A stretch of DNA of 60,723 bases, taken from the NCBI RefSeq assembly GCF_017874315.1, contig NZ_JAGGLG010000027.1:1-60723 (forward strand), in the 5' to 3' direction. A program made the translations under genes and the position numbers. This document shows, piece after piece, positions 45,236 to 53,899 of this stretch (its first letter is position 1; every line of letters begins with the position of its first letter). The DNA is from Symbiobacterium terraclitae (GTDB taxonomy: Bacteria; Bacillota; Sulfobacillia; Symbiobacteriales; Symbiobacteriaceae). The notes beneath the pieces were generated by a model. It saw only the letters and a list, made by a program, of their open reading frames with translations, did not search any database and was not told where the DNA came from.

Positions 45236-46264
45236 ATGGCGCTCGGACCCTTGGGGCCGGGTGAATTCGGCTTTGTCGAGGCGCTGATGAAGCGGGGCTT
45301 CATCAACATCCCCCGAATGCTGTTTGACTACACCCTCGATCTCGGTCTCGATTACGACCGGATCGGCAAGGTGTTCGCCGTCCTGGCCTGCGTGGGGGGG
45401 CCGGGCGAGAGCGCGTTTGGCTCGTATACCGTCACGCGGCGCGGCCTGCCCCGTGACTTCGACCAGGTGCGCACCCTGGTGCTCCAGCTGCAGGAGGACA
45501 TGATCACCCGCTGCGACAAGGTGACGGAGAACGAGATCACCTTCTCCTTCGGGCCGCTGTTCGCGCGCCTGCGCGCGGTGTGGGAGGAGTACCGGCAGGA
45601 GCATGAGAAGGAGGCGGCCCGCCGGGGGCCGCATCCCGCGGTGGCCCTGGCCGAGGAGCTTCTGGGGCGGCCGCTCTCGGCGCGCGACGTGCGCGAGATC
45701 CTCGACTGGGTGGACGAGCTCGGGTTCACCGTCGAGATGGTGGAGCAGGTGCTGCGGGAGGGCCTCCGCCAGGGGGTCACCCGGATGAGCTACCTGAGCG
45801 CCATCGCGCGCGAGTGGGCGCAGGCCGACCTGCAGACGCCGGAGCAGGTGGCGGCCTACCTGCAGGAGCACCAGAAGACCGCGGCCCGCTACCGCCAGGC
45901 CACGCAGGCCCTTGGCATCAAGCGGCCGCTGACGGCGGCGGAGCAGGCGATGATCGAGCGCTGGTACGGCGAGTGGGGCTTCAGTGACGAGGTGGTCCTG
46001 CAGGCGTGTGAACTGGCAACGGGGGCGAAGAGCCCGCTCCAGTACACCAACAAGGTGCTGGAGAGCTGGATGCAGGAGGGGATCCGCACCGTCGCGGACC
46101 TGGACAAGCTCATGGAGCAGAAGCGGCGCACCGCGGCGGCCGGGGTTGAGCCCAGGCGTACGACCCGCGGCGGCCGCCGGACTCCCAGCCAGTCCAACGT
46201 CATTCTGAAGCGCGAGAAGAAGGATGATAGCTACTATGATGACGTCTTTAAGCGCTATGACTAG
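45236..46264 (+). CDS. DnaD-like primosomal/replication-initiation protein
   Basis: A 342-residue protein. The N-terminal half is winged-helix-like (FINIPRMLFDYTLDLGLDYDRIGKVF); the C-terminal half has two DnaD/DnaB2-type helical domains (SARDVREILDWVDELGFTVE, TAAEQAMIERWYGEWGFSDE, YTNKVLESWMQEGI), then a basic tail. DnaD/DnaB proteins bind DNA with DnaA and help load the replicative helicase. The following DnaI-like gene overlaps its 3' end. A stem-loop isolates the pair from the oxidoreductase genes. Confidence 0.88.
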   Translation: MALGPLGPGEFGFVEALMKRGFINIPRMLFDYTLDLGLDYDRIGKVFAVLACVGGPGESAFGSYTVTRRGLPRDFDQVRTLVLQLQEDMITRCDKVTENEITFSFGPLFARLRAVWEEYRQEHEKEAARRGPHPAVALAEELLGRPLSARDVREILDWVDELGFTVEMVEQVLREGLRQGVTRMSYLSAIAREWAQADLQTPEQVAAYLQEHQKTAARYRQATQALGIKRPLTAAEQAMIERWYGEWGFSDEVVLQACELATGAKSPLQYTNKVLESWMQEGIRTVADLDKLMEQKRRTAAAGVEPRRTTRGGRRTPSQSNVILKREKKDDSYYDDVFKRYD

Positions 46265-47249
46265 CGAGCGGATGCGGCGGCGAGAGGCGCGCATCCGGCA
46301 GCTGGAGCAGGAGCGGGACGAGCGGGAGGCGCGGATCTTCCAGCTCTTCCCCAGGCTGGCGGAGATCAAGGAGGTGCAGGCCGAGATCGGCCTCGACCTC
46401 GCCCGGCTCTACCTGAACCGGCCCACGCGCTTTCGGATGACCTTCGACGAACTGCGCGAGTGGTCCGTGCGGCTCTCCCGGGAGCGGGAGGCGCTCCTGC
46501 GCCAGCACGGGATCGACCCGCACGAACTGGAGGTGCACTGGGACTGCCCGGCCTGCCGGAACACCGGGTGGATCCGGGAGGCCGCCGGCGGTGACGAGGT
46601 CTCCCCGCCCCGCAAGTGCGCCTGCCTGATCCAGGAGGAGATCGAGGATCTCTACCGGGCCGCCGGCCTGACCGGCCCCCTGCGGGAGCAGACCTTCGAC
46701 CGCTTCGACCTCACCGTCTACCCGCCGGAGCACCGGAAGCACAACGCCGGCGTCCTGGAGGACTGCCGCCGGTTTGCGGAGAGCGTGGCGAGCGGCACCG
46801 CAAGGGGCTCGCTGCTCCTGCAGGGCCCGGTCGGACTGGGGAAGACCTTCCTGGCCTGCGCCATCGGCAACCGGGTCATCGCCGCGGGCAAGACGGTGGG
46901 CTACTTCACCCTGTCGGAGTTCATCGACCTGGTCCGTTCGCAGAAGTTCGACGAGGACCGGAGCAGCGCCATACAGCCGCTGCTTGAGGCTGACCTGATC
47001 ATCCTGGACGACCTGGGCGCCGAGAAGGTGACCGACTTCGTGGCGCAGGAGCTGTTCAACCTGATCAACCTCCGGCTCAACCGGCAGCTGCCGATGGTGG
47101 CCTCGACGAACCTGCTGCCCACCGAGCTCGAGGACACCTACGGCGAGCGCATCGCCTCGCGCCTGCTGTACGGCTTCGAGGCCCTCACGCTGAAGGGAAA
47201 CGACGTCCGCAGGGTACTGCGCAAGCGGGCCAGCGGAGGGGCGCGCTGA
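46236..47249 (+). CDS. DnaI/DnaC-like helicase loader ATPase
   Basis: A ~337-residue AAA+ protein. A coiled-coil/helical N-terminus (RRREARIRQLEQERDEREAR) and a zinc-binding CPACRNTG...CKCAC region (~residues 105-130) precede the ATPase: Walker A GPVGLGKT (~197-205), Walker B ADLIILDDLGAEKVT, sensor VASTNLLPTELEDTYGERI. This architecture is that of DnaI, which loads DnaB/DnaC helicase. It overlaps the DnaD-like gene by 29 bases; start is one of three nearby ATGs (46236, 46239 or 46257), of which 46236 fits AAGGA best. A decarboxylase-like gene follows. Confidence 0.9.
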   Translation: MMTSLSAMTSERMRRREARIRQLEQERDEREARIFQLFPRLAEIKEVQAEIGLDLARLYLNRPTRFRMTFDELREWSVRLSREREALLRQHGIDPHELEVHWDCPACRNTGWIREAAGGDEVSPPRKCACLIQEEIEDLYRAAGLTGPLREQTFDRFDLTVYPPEHRKHNAGVLEDCRRFAESVASGTARGSLLLQGPVGLGKTFLACAIGNRVIAAGKTVGYFTLSEFIDLVRSQKFDEDRSSAIQPLLEADLIILDDLGAEKVTDFVAQELFNLINLRLNRQLPMVASTNLLPTELEDTYGERIASRLLYGFEALTLKGNDVRRVLRKRASGGAR

Positions 47250-47306
47250 GCGATGCAGAGGTGTACCGGCGAGCGCCGTCGAATAGAGCCCCGAGGAGGC
47301 TGGTCC

Positions 47307-48716
47307 ATGGCAGAGGAGCAACGGCGCGCCCCACTGTTCGAGGCGCTGCAGGCCTACGCCCGCAAGGTGCGGGCTCCGCTGCACGTGCCCGGACATAAAA
47401 TGGGGCGGGCGGCTCCCCCGGAGTGGCGGGCATTCCTGGGGGAGAGCGGCCTGGCGATCGACCAGACGGAGGCGCCGGGGCTGGATGACCTGCACGCACC
47501 CGAGGGCGTGATCGCTGAGGCTCAGGAGCTCGCGGCGGCGGCCTTCGGGGCCTGGCGGAGCTACTTCCTGGTGGGCGGCACCACCGCCGGCCTGCACGCC
47601 TTGATCCTGGCCGCCTGCGAGCCGGGGACGGCAATCGCCGTGCCCCGCCACGCCCACCGCTCGGTGCTGGGCGCGCTCATCCTGGCCGGCCTGCGCCCGC
47701 ACTGGGTGCGGGTGGCGTTCGACCCCGAATTGGGGCTGGCCACCGGCGCAGACCGCGGGTCGCTGCAGGAGGCTCTGCAGGGGGCGGCCGCGGCCGTGCT
47801 TGTCCACCCCACCTACTACGGCATCGCAGCGGCTTTGGAGGCCGAGATCGGCCTTGTCCACGGGGCCGGCCTGCCCGTGCTGGTGGACGAGGCCCACGGC
47901 ACCCACTTCGCCTTCCATCCCGACCTGCCGCCCTCGGCGCTCTCCCTGGGAGCGGACGGGGTCGTGCAGTCGGTGCACAAGACGGGCGGGAGCCTCACCC
48001 AGTCCTCGCTCTGCCACCTGGGCCGCGGGAGCAGGCTCACGCCCGCCCGGGTCGCGGAGATGCTGCGGCTGGTGCAGACCACCAGCCCGTCCTACCTGCT
48101 GATGGCCTCGCTGGACGTTGCCCGGCGCGCGCTGGCACTCGAGGGCCGTGCGGCCTGGGAGCGGGCGCTGGTCCTGGCCGAAGAGGCTCGCCGGCGCGTC
48201 GAGGCCATCCCCGGGCTCAGGGTCCGCCCCACGGACGACCCCACCAAGCTGCTGATCGACGTGCGCCGCCGCTCCATCTCCGGGTTCCGGGCGGCGGAGT
48301 GGCTGTGGGACGAGGCAGGGGTGGCCGTCGAGGCCGCGGGGCTGACCTACCTGCTGGCCGTGCTGACCCCCGGCGATACGATGGAGACTGTGGACACCCT
48401 GGCGGCAGCGCTGTCCCGGCTGCCCTCGGACGAGGGTGTGCCGGCCCTGCCGCCCGAGCCGCCCTGGCCGGAGGTGGTCATGACGCCGCGGGCGGCCTAC
48501 CTGGGCCCCAAGCGGGCCGTGCCGCTTGAGGAGGCGGTGGGACGGATCGCTGCCGAGCTGGTCGCGCCCTATCCCCCCGGCATTCCCGTGGTGGCGCCGG
48601 GCGAGCGGCTCACCCGCGACGTGGTGGACTACCTCGGGCACGCCGCCCGGTCCGGCTGGCACCTCCAGGGCCCCGCAGATCCCCGTCTTCGCAGCATTCA
48701 GGTCGTGGAGGAGTGA
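47307..48716 (+). CDS. Orn/Lys/Arg-type PLP decarboxylase, YaaO-like
   Basis: A 469-residue enzyme related to the protein at 36355. It has RAPLHVPGHKMG, VDEAHGTHF and PLP lysine K225 in QSVHKTGGSLTQSS. Its place before tmk matches B. subtilis yaaO, so the orthologue assignment is by context; the catalytic lysine is intact. ATG at 47307 follows GGAGGC. The B. subtilis order yaaO-tmk-darA-yaaR-holB-ricT is followed here without yaaR. Confidence 0.9.
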   Translation: MAEEQRRAPLFEALQAYARKVRAPLHVPGHKMGRAAPPEWRAFLGESGLAIDQTEAPGLDDLHAPEGVIAEAQELAAAAFGAWRSYFLVGGTTAGLHALILAACEPGTAIAVPRHAHRSVLGALILAGLRPHWVRVAFDPELGLATGADRGSLQEALQGAAAAVLVHPTYYGIAAALEAEIGLVHGAGLPVLVDEAHGTHFAFHPDLPPSALSLGADGVVQSVHKTGGSLTQSSLCHLGRGSRLTPARVAEMLRLVQTTSPSYLLMASLDVARRALALEGRAAWERALVLAEEARRRVEAIPGLRVRPTDDPTKLLIDVRRRSISGFRAAEWLWDEAGVAVEAAGLTYLLAVLTPGDTMETVDTLAAALSRLPSDEGVPALPPEPPWPEVVMTPRAAYLGPKRAVPLEEAVGRIAAELVAPYPPGIPVVAPGERLTRDVVDYLGHAARSGWHLQGPADPRLRSIQVVEE

Positions 48717-48722
48717 ACGGCG

Positions 48723-49367
48723 GTGTCCGTCTTCATCACCTTTGAGGGCGTCGACGGTTCGGGCAAGTCCACGCAGCTCCGGCTGCTCCTGGCGTACCTG
48801 ACCGAGTGCGGCATCCCCCATGTGTTCACCCGAGAGCCCGGAGGCACGCCGATCGCGGAGCAGATCCGGGAGGTGCTGCTGTCGCCGCGCAACCGGGGGA
48901 TGTCGGTGATCACCGAGGCCCTGTTGTTCGCCGCCGGACGGGCGGAGCACGTCAGCCGCACCATCCGCCCGGCGCTGGAGGCGGGCAAGGTGGTCATCTG
49001 CGACCGGTACGTGGACTCGTCGCTGGTCTACCAGGGGGTGGCCGGCGGTTTGCCCCTGGAGTTTCTGGAGCAGATTAACCAGATGGCGACCGGGGCGCTG
49101 CGCCCGCACCGCACCATCGTGCTGGATCTGGCCCCAGATGCGGCCATGGCACGGCTGAAGGCGGGCGGGATGGACCGCATCGAGGAGAAGGCGCTCGAGT
49201 ACCATGAGCTTGTGCGCCAGGGCTACCTCGAGCTCGCCCGCGCGGAGCCCCGGCGGGTCAAGGTCGTGGACGCCTCCCGCAGCGTGGAGGAGGTGCAGGC
49301 TCAGATTCGGACCCTCGTCGACGAGGTACTCCCCCGCCGTTTCGTAGGGGAGCGCTCCACATCCTGA
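48723..49367 (+). CDS. tmk: Thymidylate kinase
   Basis: A 214-residue enzyme phosphorylating dTMP to dTDP. P-loop FEGVDGSGKSTQ at residues 7-18; the substrate-specific DRYVDSSLVYQG and LDLAPDAAMARL motifs are present. GTG at 48723 lies six bases after the decarboxylase stop, so the genes are cotranscribed. Essential for DNA synthesis. Confidence 0.97.
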   Translation: MSVFITFEGVDGSGKSTQLRLLLAYLTECGIPHVFTREPGGTPIAEQIREVLLSPRNRGMSVITEALLFAAGRAEHVSRTIRPALEAGKVVICDRYVDSSLVYQGVAGGLPLEFLEQINQMATGALRPHRTIVLDLAPDAAMARLKAGGMDRIEEKALEYHELVRQGYLELARAEPRRVKVVDASRSVEEVQAQIRTLVDEVLPRRFVGERSTS

Positions 49368-49386
49368 TGAGGAGGGGGGAGCCAGC

Positions 49387-49716
49387 GTGAAACTGGTGAT
49401 TGCCGTGATTCAGGACAAGGATACGCACCGGCTGCTGACGGCGCTGACCCAGGAAGGGTTCAGGGCCACCAAGCTCAGCTCCACCGGCGGATTCCTCAGG
49501 GAGGGAAACACCACCCTCCTGATCGGCGTCGAGGATGAGCGGGCCGAGCGGGTCCTGCGCATCATACAGAACACCTGCCGGTCCCGGGAGCAGCTGGTCA
49601 CGCCGCTCTCGCCGATGGGCGGCCCGGCGGACTCGTACATCCCCTATCCGGTGGAGATCACCGTGGGCGGCGCCACCATCTTCGTGCTCGACGTGGAGCG
49701 CTTCGAGCAGTACTAG
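49387..49716 (+). CDS. darA: Cyclic-di-AMP receptor DarA (PstA/YaaQ)
   Basis: A 109-residue PII-like protein that binds cyclic di-AMP. Diagnostic segments are MKLVIAVIQDKDTHRLLTAL, FRATKLSSTGGFLREGNTT (ligand loop) and VEITVGGATIFVLDVERFEQY. It occupies the position of yaaQ between tmk and holB. ATG at 49387 follows GGAGGGGGG. Its downstream partner in Firmicutes is unknown. Confidence 0.95.
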   Translation: MKLVIAVIQDKDTHRLLTALTQEGFRATKLSSTGGFLREGNTTLLIGVEDERAERVLRIIQNTCRSREQLVTPLSPMGGPADSYIPYPVEITVGGATIFVLDVERFEQY

Positions 49717-49728
49717 GAGGATGCGGGT

Positions 49729-50733
49729 GTGAGTTGGTCCGCGATTCGCGGGCAGGACATGGCGGTGAGCCTCCTGCGGCGGGCGGTGGCCACCGGCAGG
49801 GTCGCCCACGCGTACCTCTTTGCGGGCCCTCGGGGTGTCGGCAGGCGCACGGCGGCCCTGGAGCTGGCACGCAGCCTTAACTGCCTCTCGCCTGACGGCG
49901 CGGAGGCCTGCGGCGCCTGCGTTTCTTGCCGCAAGCTGGCCGCAGAGCCGCCCGTGCACCCGGACGTCACGGTCGTGGAGCCCGACGGGCGGTTCATCCG
50001 GACCGAGCAGATGCGCGCGGTGCAGGCCGAGGTCTACGCCCGTCCCACCGAGGGCCGGGTGCGCGTGGTGGTGATCGACGGGGCGGAGCGCATGAACGCC
50101 GAGGCGGGCAACCGGCTTCTGAAGGTGCTGGAGGAGCCGCCGGCGTACGCCCGGTTCGTCCTGCTGACCACCAACCTGGCCGGCGTCCTGCCCACGATCG
50201 CCTCGCGGTGCCAGATCGTCCACTTCTCGCCGGTTCCCCCGGAGGAGATCGCGGCGGTCCTCCAGGAGAAGGCGGGGCTCGACCCCGGCCGGGCCAGGCT
50301 GTTCGCCTCGCTCTCCGGCGGGTCGGTGGGCGTGGCGATCGAGATGGCCGGCAATCCCGAGGTCGGGGAACGGCGGGACTCCGCCCTCCGGCTGCTGCTG
50401 CGGCTGGGGGAGATGGACGACGCCGACCTGCTGGCCCAGGCGGAGGCCTGGGAACAGGACAGAGACAACCTCGAGGCGCACCTGGAGATGACCACGCTCT
50501 GGCTGCGCGACGCCCTTCTGCTGGCCCAGGGTGCGCCGGAGCGGCTGGTGGTCAACTGCGACCGCACGCCGGACGCCCGGCGGCTCGCCGAGCGCTACGG
50601 AGGGAGCGGTCTCCTGGGGATGCTGGAGGCGGTCTCGGCCGCGCGCGGCCAGTTGCTGCGCAGCGCCAACGCGCGGCTGGTCCTGGATGTGCTGATGCTG
50701 CGCCTGCAGGGCGCGGCTGCGGTCCAAGCCTAA
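49729..50733 (+). CDS. holB: DNA polymerase III delta' subunit
   Basis: A 334-residue clamp-loader subunit. The P-loop is degenerate, FAGPRGVGRR (33-40), with Arg in place of the catalytic Lys, as expected for delta', which does not hydrolyse ATP. A four-Cys zinc module follows (C52, C61, C64, C67) and the SRC sensor region is seen as IASRCQIV. GTG at 49729. Next gene ricT starts 61 bases downstream. The N-terminal pattern IRGQDMAVSLLRRAV and TTNLAGVLPTIASRCQ are standard. Confidence 0.92.
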   Translation: MSWSAIRGQDMAVSLLRRAVATGRVAHAYLFAGPRGVGRRTAALELARSLNCLSPDGAEACGACVSCRKLAAEPPVHPDVTVVEPDGRFIRTEQMRAVQAEVYARPTEGRVRVVVIDGAERMNAEAGNRLLKVLEEPPAYARFVLLTTNLAGVLPTIASRCQIVHFSPVPPEEIAAVLQEKAGLDPGRARLFASLSGGSVGVAIEMAGNPEVGERRDSALRLLLRLGEMDDADLLAQAEAWEQDRDNLEAHLEMTTLWLRDALLLAQGAPERLVVNCDRTPDARRLAERYGGSGLLGMLEAVSAARGQLLRSANARLVLDVLMLRLQGAAAVQA

Positions 50734-50794
50734 GAAACTTGCGGAATCAGTTTTTCGGCGGATATAGTGGATATGGCAGCAAGGAGGTGACGGG

Positions 50795-52039
50795 ATGGTC
50801 TGCGTTGTCGGTGTACGCTTCAAGCTGGCCGGGAAGGTGTACTACTTCGATCCCGGCGAGCTGCCCGTCGCCCAGGGGGACAAGGTCGTCGTTGAGACCG
50901 TCAGAGGTGTGGAGTACGGGCAGGTGGTTGTCGGCCCCCGGGAGGTGCCCGACGAGGAGGTCGTGCAGCCGCTTAAGAAGGTAGTCCGCATCGGGAACGC
51001 GCGCGACGACGAGGTTGCCGCGGCGAACAAGCAGAAGGAAAAGGAAGCCTTCGCCATCGCCCTGAAGAAGATCGAAGAACATAACCTGGACATGTACCTG
51101 GTTGACGTTGAGTATACATTTGATGGCTCGAAGGTGATCTTTTATTTTACCGCCGAAGGGCGAGTGGACTTCCGCGAGCTGGTGCGCGACCTGGCGAGCG
51201 TGTTCCGGACGCGCATCGAGATGCGGCAGATCGGCGTGCGCGACGAGGCCAAGCTCCTGGGAGGCATCGGCCCGTGCGGGCGGGTGCTCTGCTGCACGAG
51301 CTTCCTCGGCGACTTCGCCCCGGTCTCGATACGCATGGCGAAGGACCAGAATCTGTCGCTCAACCCCTCGAAGATCTCGGGCCTGTGCGGGAGGCTGATG
51401 TGCTGCCTCCGCTATGAGCAGGAGACCTACGAGGCGGCCAAGAAGGACCCCTCCCTGGCGCCGGGGTACGTGCCGCCGCTGCCCGAAGTGGAGCCGGAGG
51501 AGCCTCCTCCCGAGGACTGGCAGCCGGAGCGGCCGCAGCCGATCAGGCTCAGCGAGCGGCCGGCGGCACCGGACGAGGGGGCGCGGGTCGCCCAGGCGGC
51601 GGTGGTCGAAAAGCCTGCCCGGCGCGAGCGCGGACGGCCCGGCCGCGAGGGCGGTGCCGACGCCGCACAGGACGGTGCCGCGCGCCGGCCCCAGCAGCAG
51701 GGGCAGCATAAGCCCAGAGGGCAGGGCGCGGCGGCCGACGGCTCCGCAGGCGGGCGGCAGCGGGAGCGGCGCGCAGGTGCTGACGAGCAGCAGTCCAGGG
51801 TGCAGCAGCCCAGGCAGCAGCAGGGCAGGGCACAGCAGCCCAGGCAGCAGCAGTCCAAGGCTCAGCCGCCCAGGGAGCGGCAGCCGCAGGCGGCCCGGGA
51901 GGACGGCCAGCCCGAGGAGCAGGCCGTTCGCCAGGCTGCGGCCGGCAGCTCACGCCGCCGGCGCCGGCGGCGGCACCGGCCCGCGGCGAGCGGAGGCGGC
52001 GCGGCGCCCGGAGGCGGGGCGGCGTCCGCCGGTGAATGA
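50795..52039 (+). CDS. ricT: RicT (PSP1 domain protein YaaT) with long basic tail
   Basis: A 414-residue protein; the PSP1 core is residues 1-~220, with the cluster ligands CGRVLCC (C161, C166, C167) and CGRLMCC (C198, C203, C204). RicT with RicA and RicF binds two [4Fe-4S] clusters and FAD, and promotes Spo0A phosphorelay and RNase Y activity. Residues ~230-414 form a Pro/Gln/Arg/Glu-rich disordered tail with tandem repeats, absent from the short B. subtilis form. ATG at 50795 follows AAGGAGG. ricA and ricF are not here. Confidence 0.93.
   Translation: MVCVVGVRFKLAGKVYYFDPGELPVAQGDKVVVETVRGVEYGQVVVGPREVPDEEVVQPLKKVVRIGNARDDEVAAANKQKEKEAFAIALKKIEEHNLDMYLVDVEYTFDGSKVIFYFTAEGRVDFRELVRDLASVFRTRIEMRQIGVRDEAKLLGGIGPCGRVLCCTSFLGDFAPVSIRMAKDQNLSLNPSKISGLCGRLMCCLRYEQETYEAAKKDPSLAPGYVPPLPEVEPEEPPPEDWQPERPQPIRLSERPAAPDEGARVAQAAVVEKPARRERGRPGREGGADAAQDGAARRPQQQGQHKPRGQGAAADGSAGGRQRERRAGADEQQSRVQQPRQQQGRAQQPRQQQSKAQPPRERQPQAAREDGQPEEQAVRQAAAGSSRRRRRRRHRPAASGGGAAPGGGAASAGE
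51791..51860 (+). repeat. 30-bp-period tandem repeat in the ricT tail
   Basis: A 21-base unit rich in CAG, at 51803-51823, recurs identically at 51833-51853 (30-base period) and encodes QQPRQQQ repeats. Flanking CAGTCCAGG and CAGTCCAAG are also related. Confidence 0.7.
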
Positions 52040-52129
52040 CGATACACACGGCAGGCCCCGGAGGGAGTATCCCCCGGGGCGTTGTCAACGGAAGAAACAG
52101 GTCATCCTGTCAGGGAGGAAGGGCGCAGA

Positions 52130-52969
52130 TTGGGCACACTCTATATCGTCGGGACCCCCATCGGCAACCTCGAGGACATCACCCAGCGGGCGCTGCGAAC
52201 CCTGCGGGAGGTTGCCGTGATCGCGTGCGAGGACACCCGTGAGACGCGCAAGCTTCTGCACCACTTCCAGATCGACACGCCGGTCACCAGCTACCACGAG
52301 CACAACAAGCGCTCCGCCGGGCCCCGGCTGATCCAGCGCCTCCTTTACGGCGAGGACGTGGCGCTGGTCAGCGACGCGGGGATGCCCGCCATATCCGACC
52401 CGGGCGAGGAGCTGGTGGCGAGCGCCATCGAGGCGGGGATCCCCGTGGTGCCCATCCCGGGGCCGACCGCCTTCGTGACGGCCCTGGTGGCCTCCGGCCT
52501 GCCGGCGCGGCGCTTTGTGTTCGAGGGGTTCCTGCCGCACAAGGGCAAGGAGCGGCGGCAGGCGCTGGAGCGGCTGAAGGGGGAAATGCGGACCGTGCTC
52601 CTCTACGAGGCGCCCCACCGGCTGCAGGAGACGCTGGCCGACCTGCGCGCGGCGCTGGGGGACCGTAGGGCCGCCGCCTGCCGGGAGCTGACGAAGCTGC
52701 ACGAGGAGTACGTGCGGGGCACGCTCTCTGCGTTGATCGACCACTTTGCGGCGCATCCGCCCCGGGGCGAGTTCGTGCTGGTCGTCGAGGGTGCGGAGCC
52801 CGCCGCCCCGGCGGAGAGGCCCGAAGCGTCCAGCCTGGCGCGCGCCGTGTCGGAGCTGGAGGCGCAGGGCGTCGACCGGAAGGCGGCCATGAAGGAGGTC
52901 GCCCAGCGGCTGGGGGTATCCCGGCGCGCGGTCTACCAGGCCCTGCTGGAGGAGCGCGGTCCGGATTAG
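52130..52969 (+). CDS. rsmI: 16S rRNA 2'-O-ribose methyltransferase RsmI
   Basis: A 279-residue SAM-dependent tetrapyrrole-methylase-fold enzyme that methylates C1402 of 16S rRNA. Signatures are LYIVGTPIGNLEDIT at the N-terminus, SDAGMPAISDPG and PGPTAFVTALVASGLP. The C-terminus ends with a helix-turn-helix-like segment (AAMKEVAQRLGVSRRAVYQA). TTG at 52130 follows GGGAGGAAG; the open frame extends to 52082. Same place as B. subtilis yabC; yabA, yabB and yazA are absent. Confidence 0.95.
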   Translation: MGTLYIVGTPIGNLEDITQRALRTLREVAVIACEDTRETRKLLHHFQIDTPVTSYHEHNKRSAGPRLIQRLLYGEDVALVSDAGMPAISDPGEELVASAIEAGIPVVPIPGPTAFVTALVASGLPARRFVFEGFLPHKGKERRQALERLKGEMRTVLLYEAPHRLQETLADLRAALGDRRAAACRELTKLHEEYVRGTLSALIDHFAAHPPRGEFVLVVEGAEPAAPAERPEASSLARAVSELEAQGVDRKAAMKEVAQRLGVSRRAVYQALLEERGPD

Positions 52970-53053
52970 TTGCCGCGCCTGAGGCGCAAGACGGGAATGC
53001 AAAAAAGCACCCCGCTCACGCGGCGTGCTTTGCCGGATGCCCTATCGGAGAGG

Positions 53054-53314
53054 TTACCCCACCTGATGGACCCGATCAGCCATGGAGGCAAGGCAGGACT
53101 GGCACACGTTCTTCCCCTTGAAGTTCTCCACATTGGCGGCGTTGCCACAGAAGACGCACGCCGGCTCGTACTTGCGGAGGATGATCTTGTCTCCGTCGAC
53201 GTAGATCTCCAGTGAGTCCTTCTCCTCGATGTTCAACGTACGGCGGAGTTCAATCGGAATGACGACCCGGCCGAGTTCGTCGACCTTCCGGACAATACCC
53301 GTGGACTTCATCAT
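53054..53314 (-). CDS. abrB: AbrB family transition-state regulator
   Basis: An 86-residue DNA-binding protein. The swapped-hairpin AbrB domain covers residues 1-50 (STGIVRKVDELGRVVIPIEL, DGDKIILRKY). The C-terminus is a zinc-ribbon (CVFCGNAANVENFKGKNVCQ, then SCLASM) unlike the B. subtilis AbrB tail but common in clostridial AbrB. It represses post-exponential and sporulation genes and is itself normally repressed by Spo0A. ATG at 53314 (or 53311) follows AAGGAGGG. Confidence 0.93.
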   Translation of the reverse strand: MMKSTGIVRKVDELGRVVIPIELRRTLNIEEKDSLEIYVDGDKIILRKYEPACVFCGNAANVENFKGKNVCQSCLASMADRVHQVG

Positions 53315-53364
53315 ATGGCACATTCCCTCCTTGCATCCGGGGGCTGCGATGGACTCTGTAGACC

Positions 53365-53393
53365 AGGATAACAGTAATGGTAGAAAAAGTCAA
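53365..53393 (-). promoter_or_regulatory. abrB promoter
   Basis: On the minus strand TTGACT (53393-53388) and TATCCT (53370-53365), exactly 17 bases apart, ~50 bases before abrB. Confidence 0.75.
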
Positions 53394-53549
53394 GGCACCA
53401 CTTCAACGTTACTCTGCTCATATTTCGACCGCCACATGATTCAAGGCGGTCAGCTCCCTTATGACAACCATAACTGGATAATCGTCCTAAGTCAAGGGTC
53501 AATTGGGCATTTTCCCCAACTAGCCCCCGCGCGCGGAGGGGCGGAACCC

Positions 53550-53578
53550 TTGACAGCCTATTCGGAGTCGCCTATACT
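53550..53578 (+). promoter_or_regulatory. metG promoter
   Basis: TTGACA (53550-53555) and TATACT (53573-53578) with 17-base spacing, directly before the T-box leader. This is a near-consensus sigma-A promoter. Confidence 0.9.
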
Positions 53579-53584
53579 AGGGCC

Positions 53585-53867
53585 ATTCAACGCGATGACG
53601 GAGATGAGTAGGGTCTGAGGTCCCCACAGCGAGCCGGGGCAGGTGGAAGCCGGCGGAGACCGAGATGGCCTGAACATGGCTCCTGAGCGGCCGGCTGAAG
53701 GTTCCGCGCGAACTGCGTAAGCCAGGACGGGAGGCTCCCGTTACCGGGCCAGGATATCGGCCATCGGCCTGTATCCGTACGAGGCCCGACCGCGGTCGGG
53801 CGAACAAGGGTGGTACCACGGGGTGTACGCCTCGTCCCTTCATGTGGGGGACGAGGCTTTCTGTTTT
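53585..53867 (+). promoter_or_regulatory. T-box riboswitch, methionine specifier
   Basis: The leader has the specifier-loop context TGAAC-ATG-GCTCCTGAGC (ATG at 53676-53678), the T-box AGGGTGGTACCACG (53807-53820) and a terminator with a 10-bp stem (GCCTCGTCCC, 53829-53838, paired with 53848-53857) followed by a T-rich run. Uncharged tRNA-Met would stabilise the antiterminator and turn on metG. Confidence 0.93.
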
Positions 53868-53899
53868 ACAGGGGCAGCCTGAGGAGGAGGTTTTCGGAC

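Noticed and set aside
42622-45309. An 895-residue minus-strand open frame
   Set aside because: It overlaps the alpha-beta oxidoreductase gene on the opposite strand and shows no domain; it is an antisense shadow.
46248-49205. A 985-residue minus-strand open frame
   Set aside because: It spans dnaI, the decarboxylase and tmk on the opposite strand; low complexity and no motifs mark it as a shadow.
51803-51853. A CRISPR or minisatellite array
   Set aside because: Only two near-identical units, in frame inside ricT, encoding a QQPRQQQ tail; no spacers or cas genes.
52051-52085. A terminator between ricT and rsmI
   Set aside because: The GCCCCGG/CCGGGGC stem is imperfect and no T-run follows; the genes are probably cotranscribed, so it was not listed.
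53424-53430. A Spo0A box upstream of abrB (TTCGACC)
   Set aside because: One base differs from TTCGACA and it lies about 30 bases upstream of the -35, whereas Spo0A represses abrB from sites near the start in B. subtilis.
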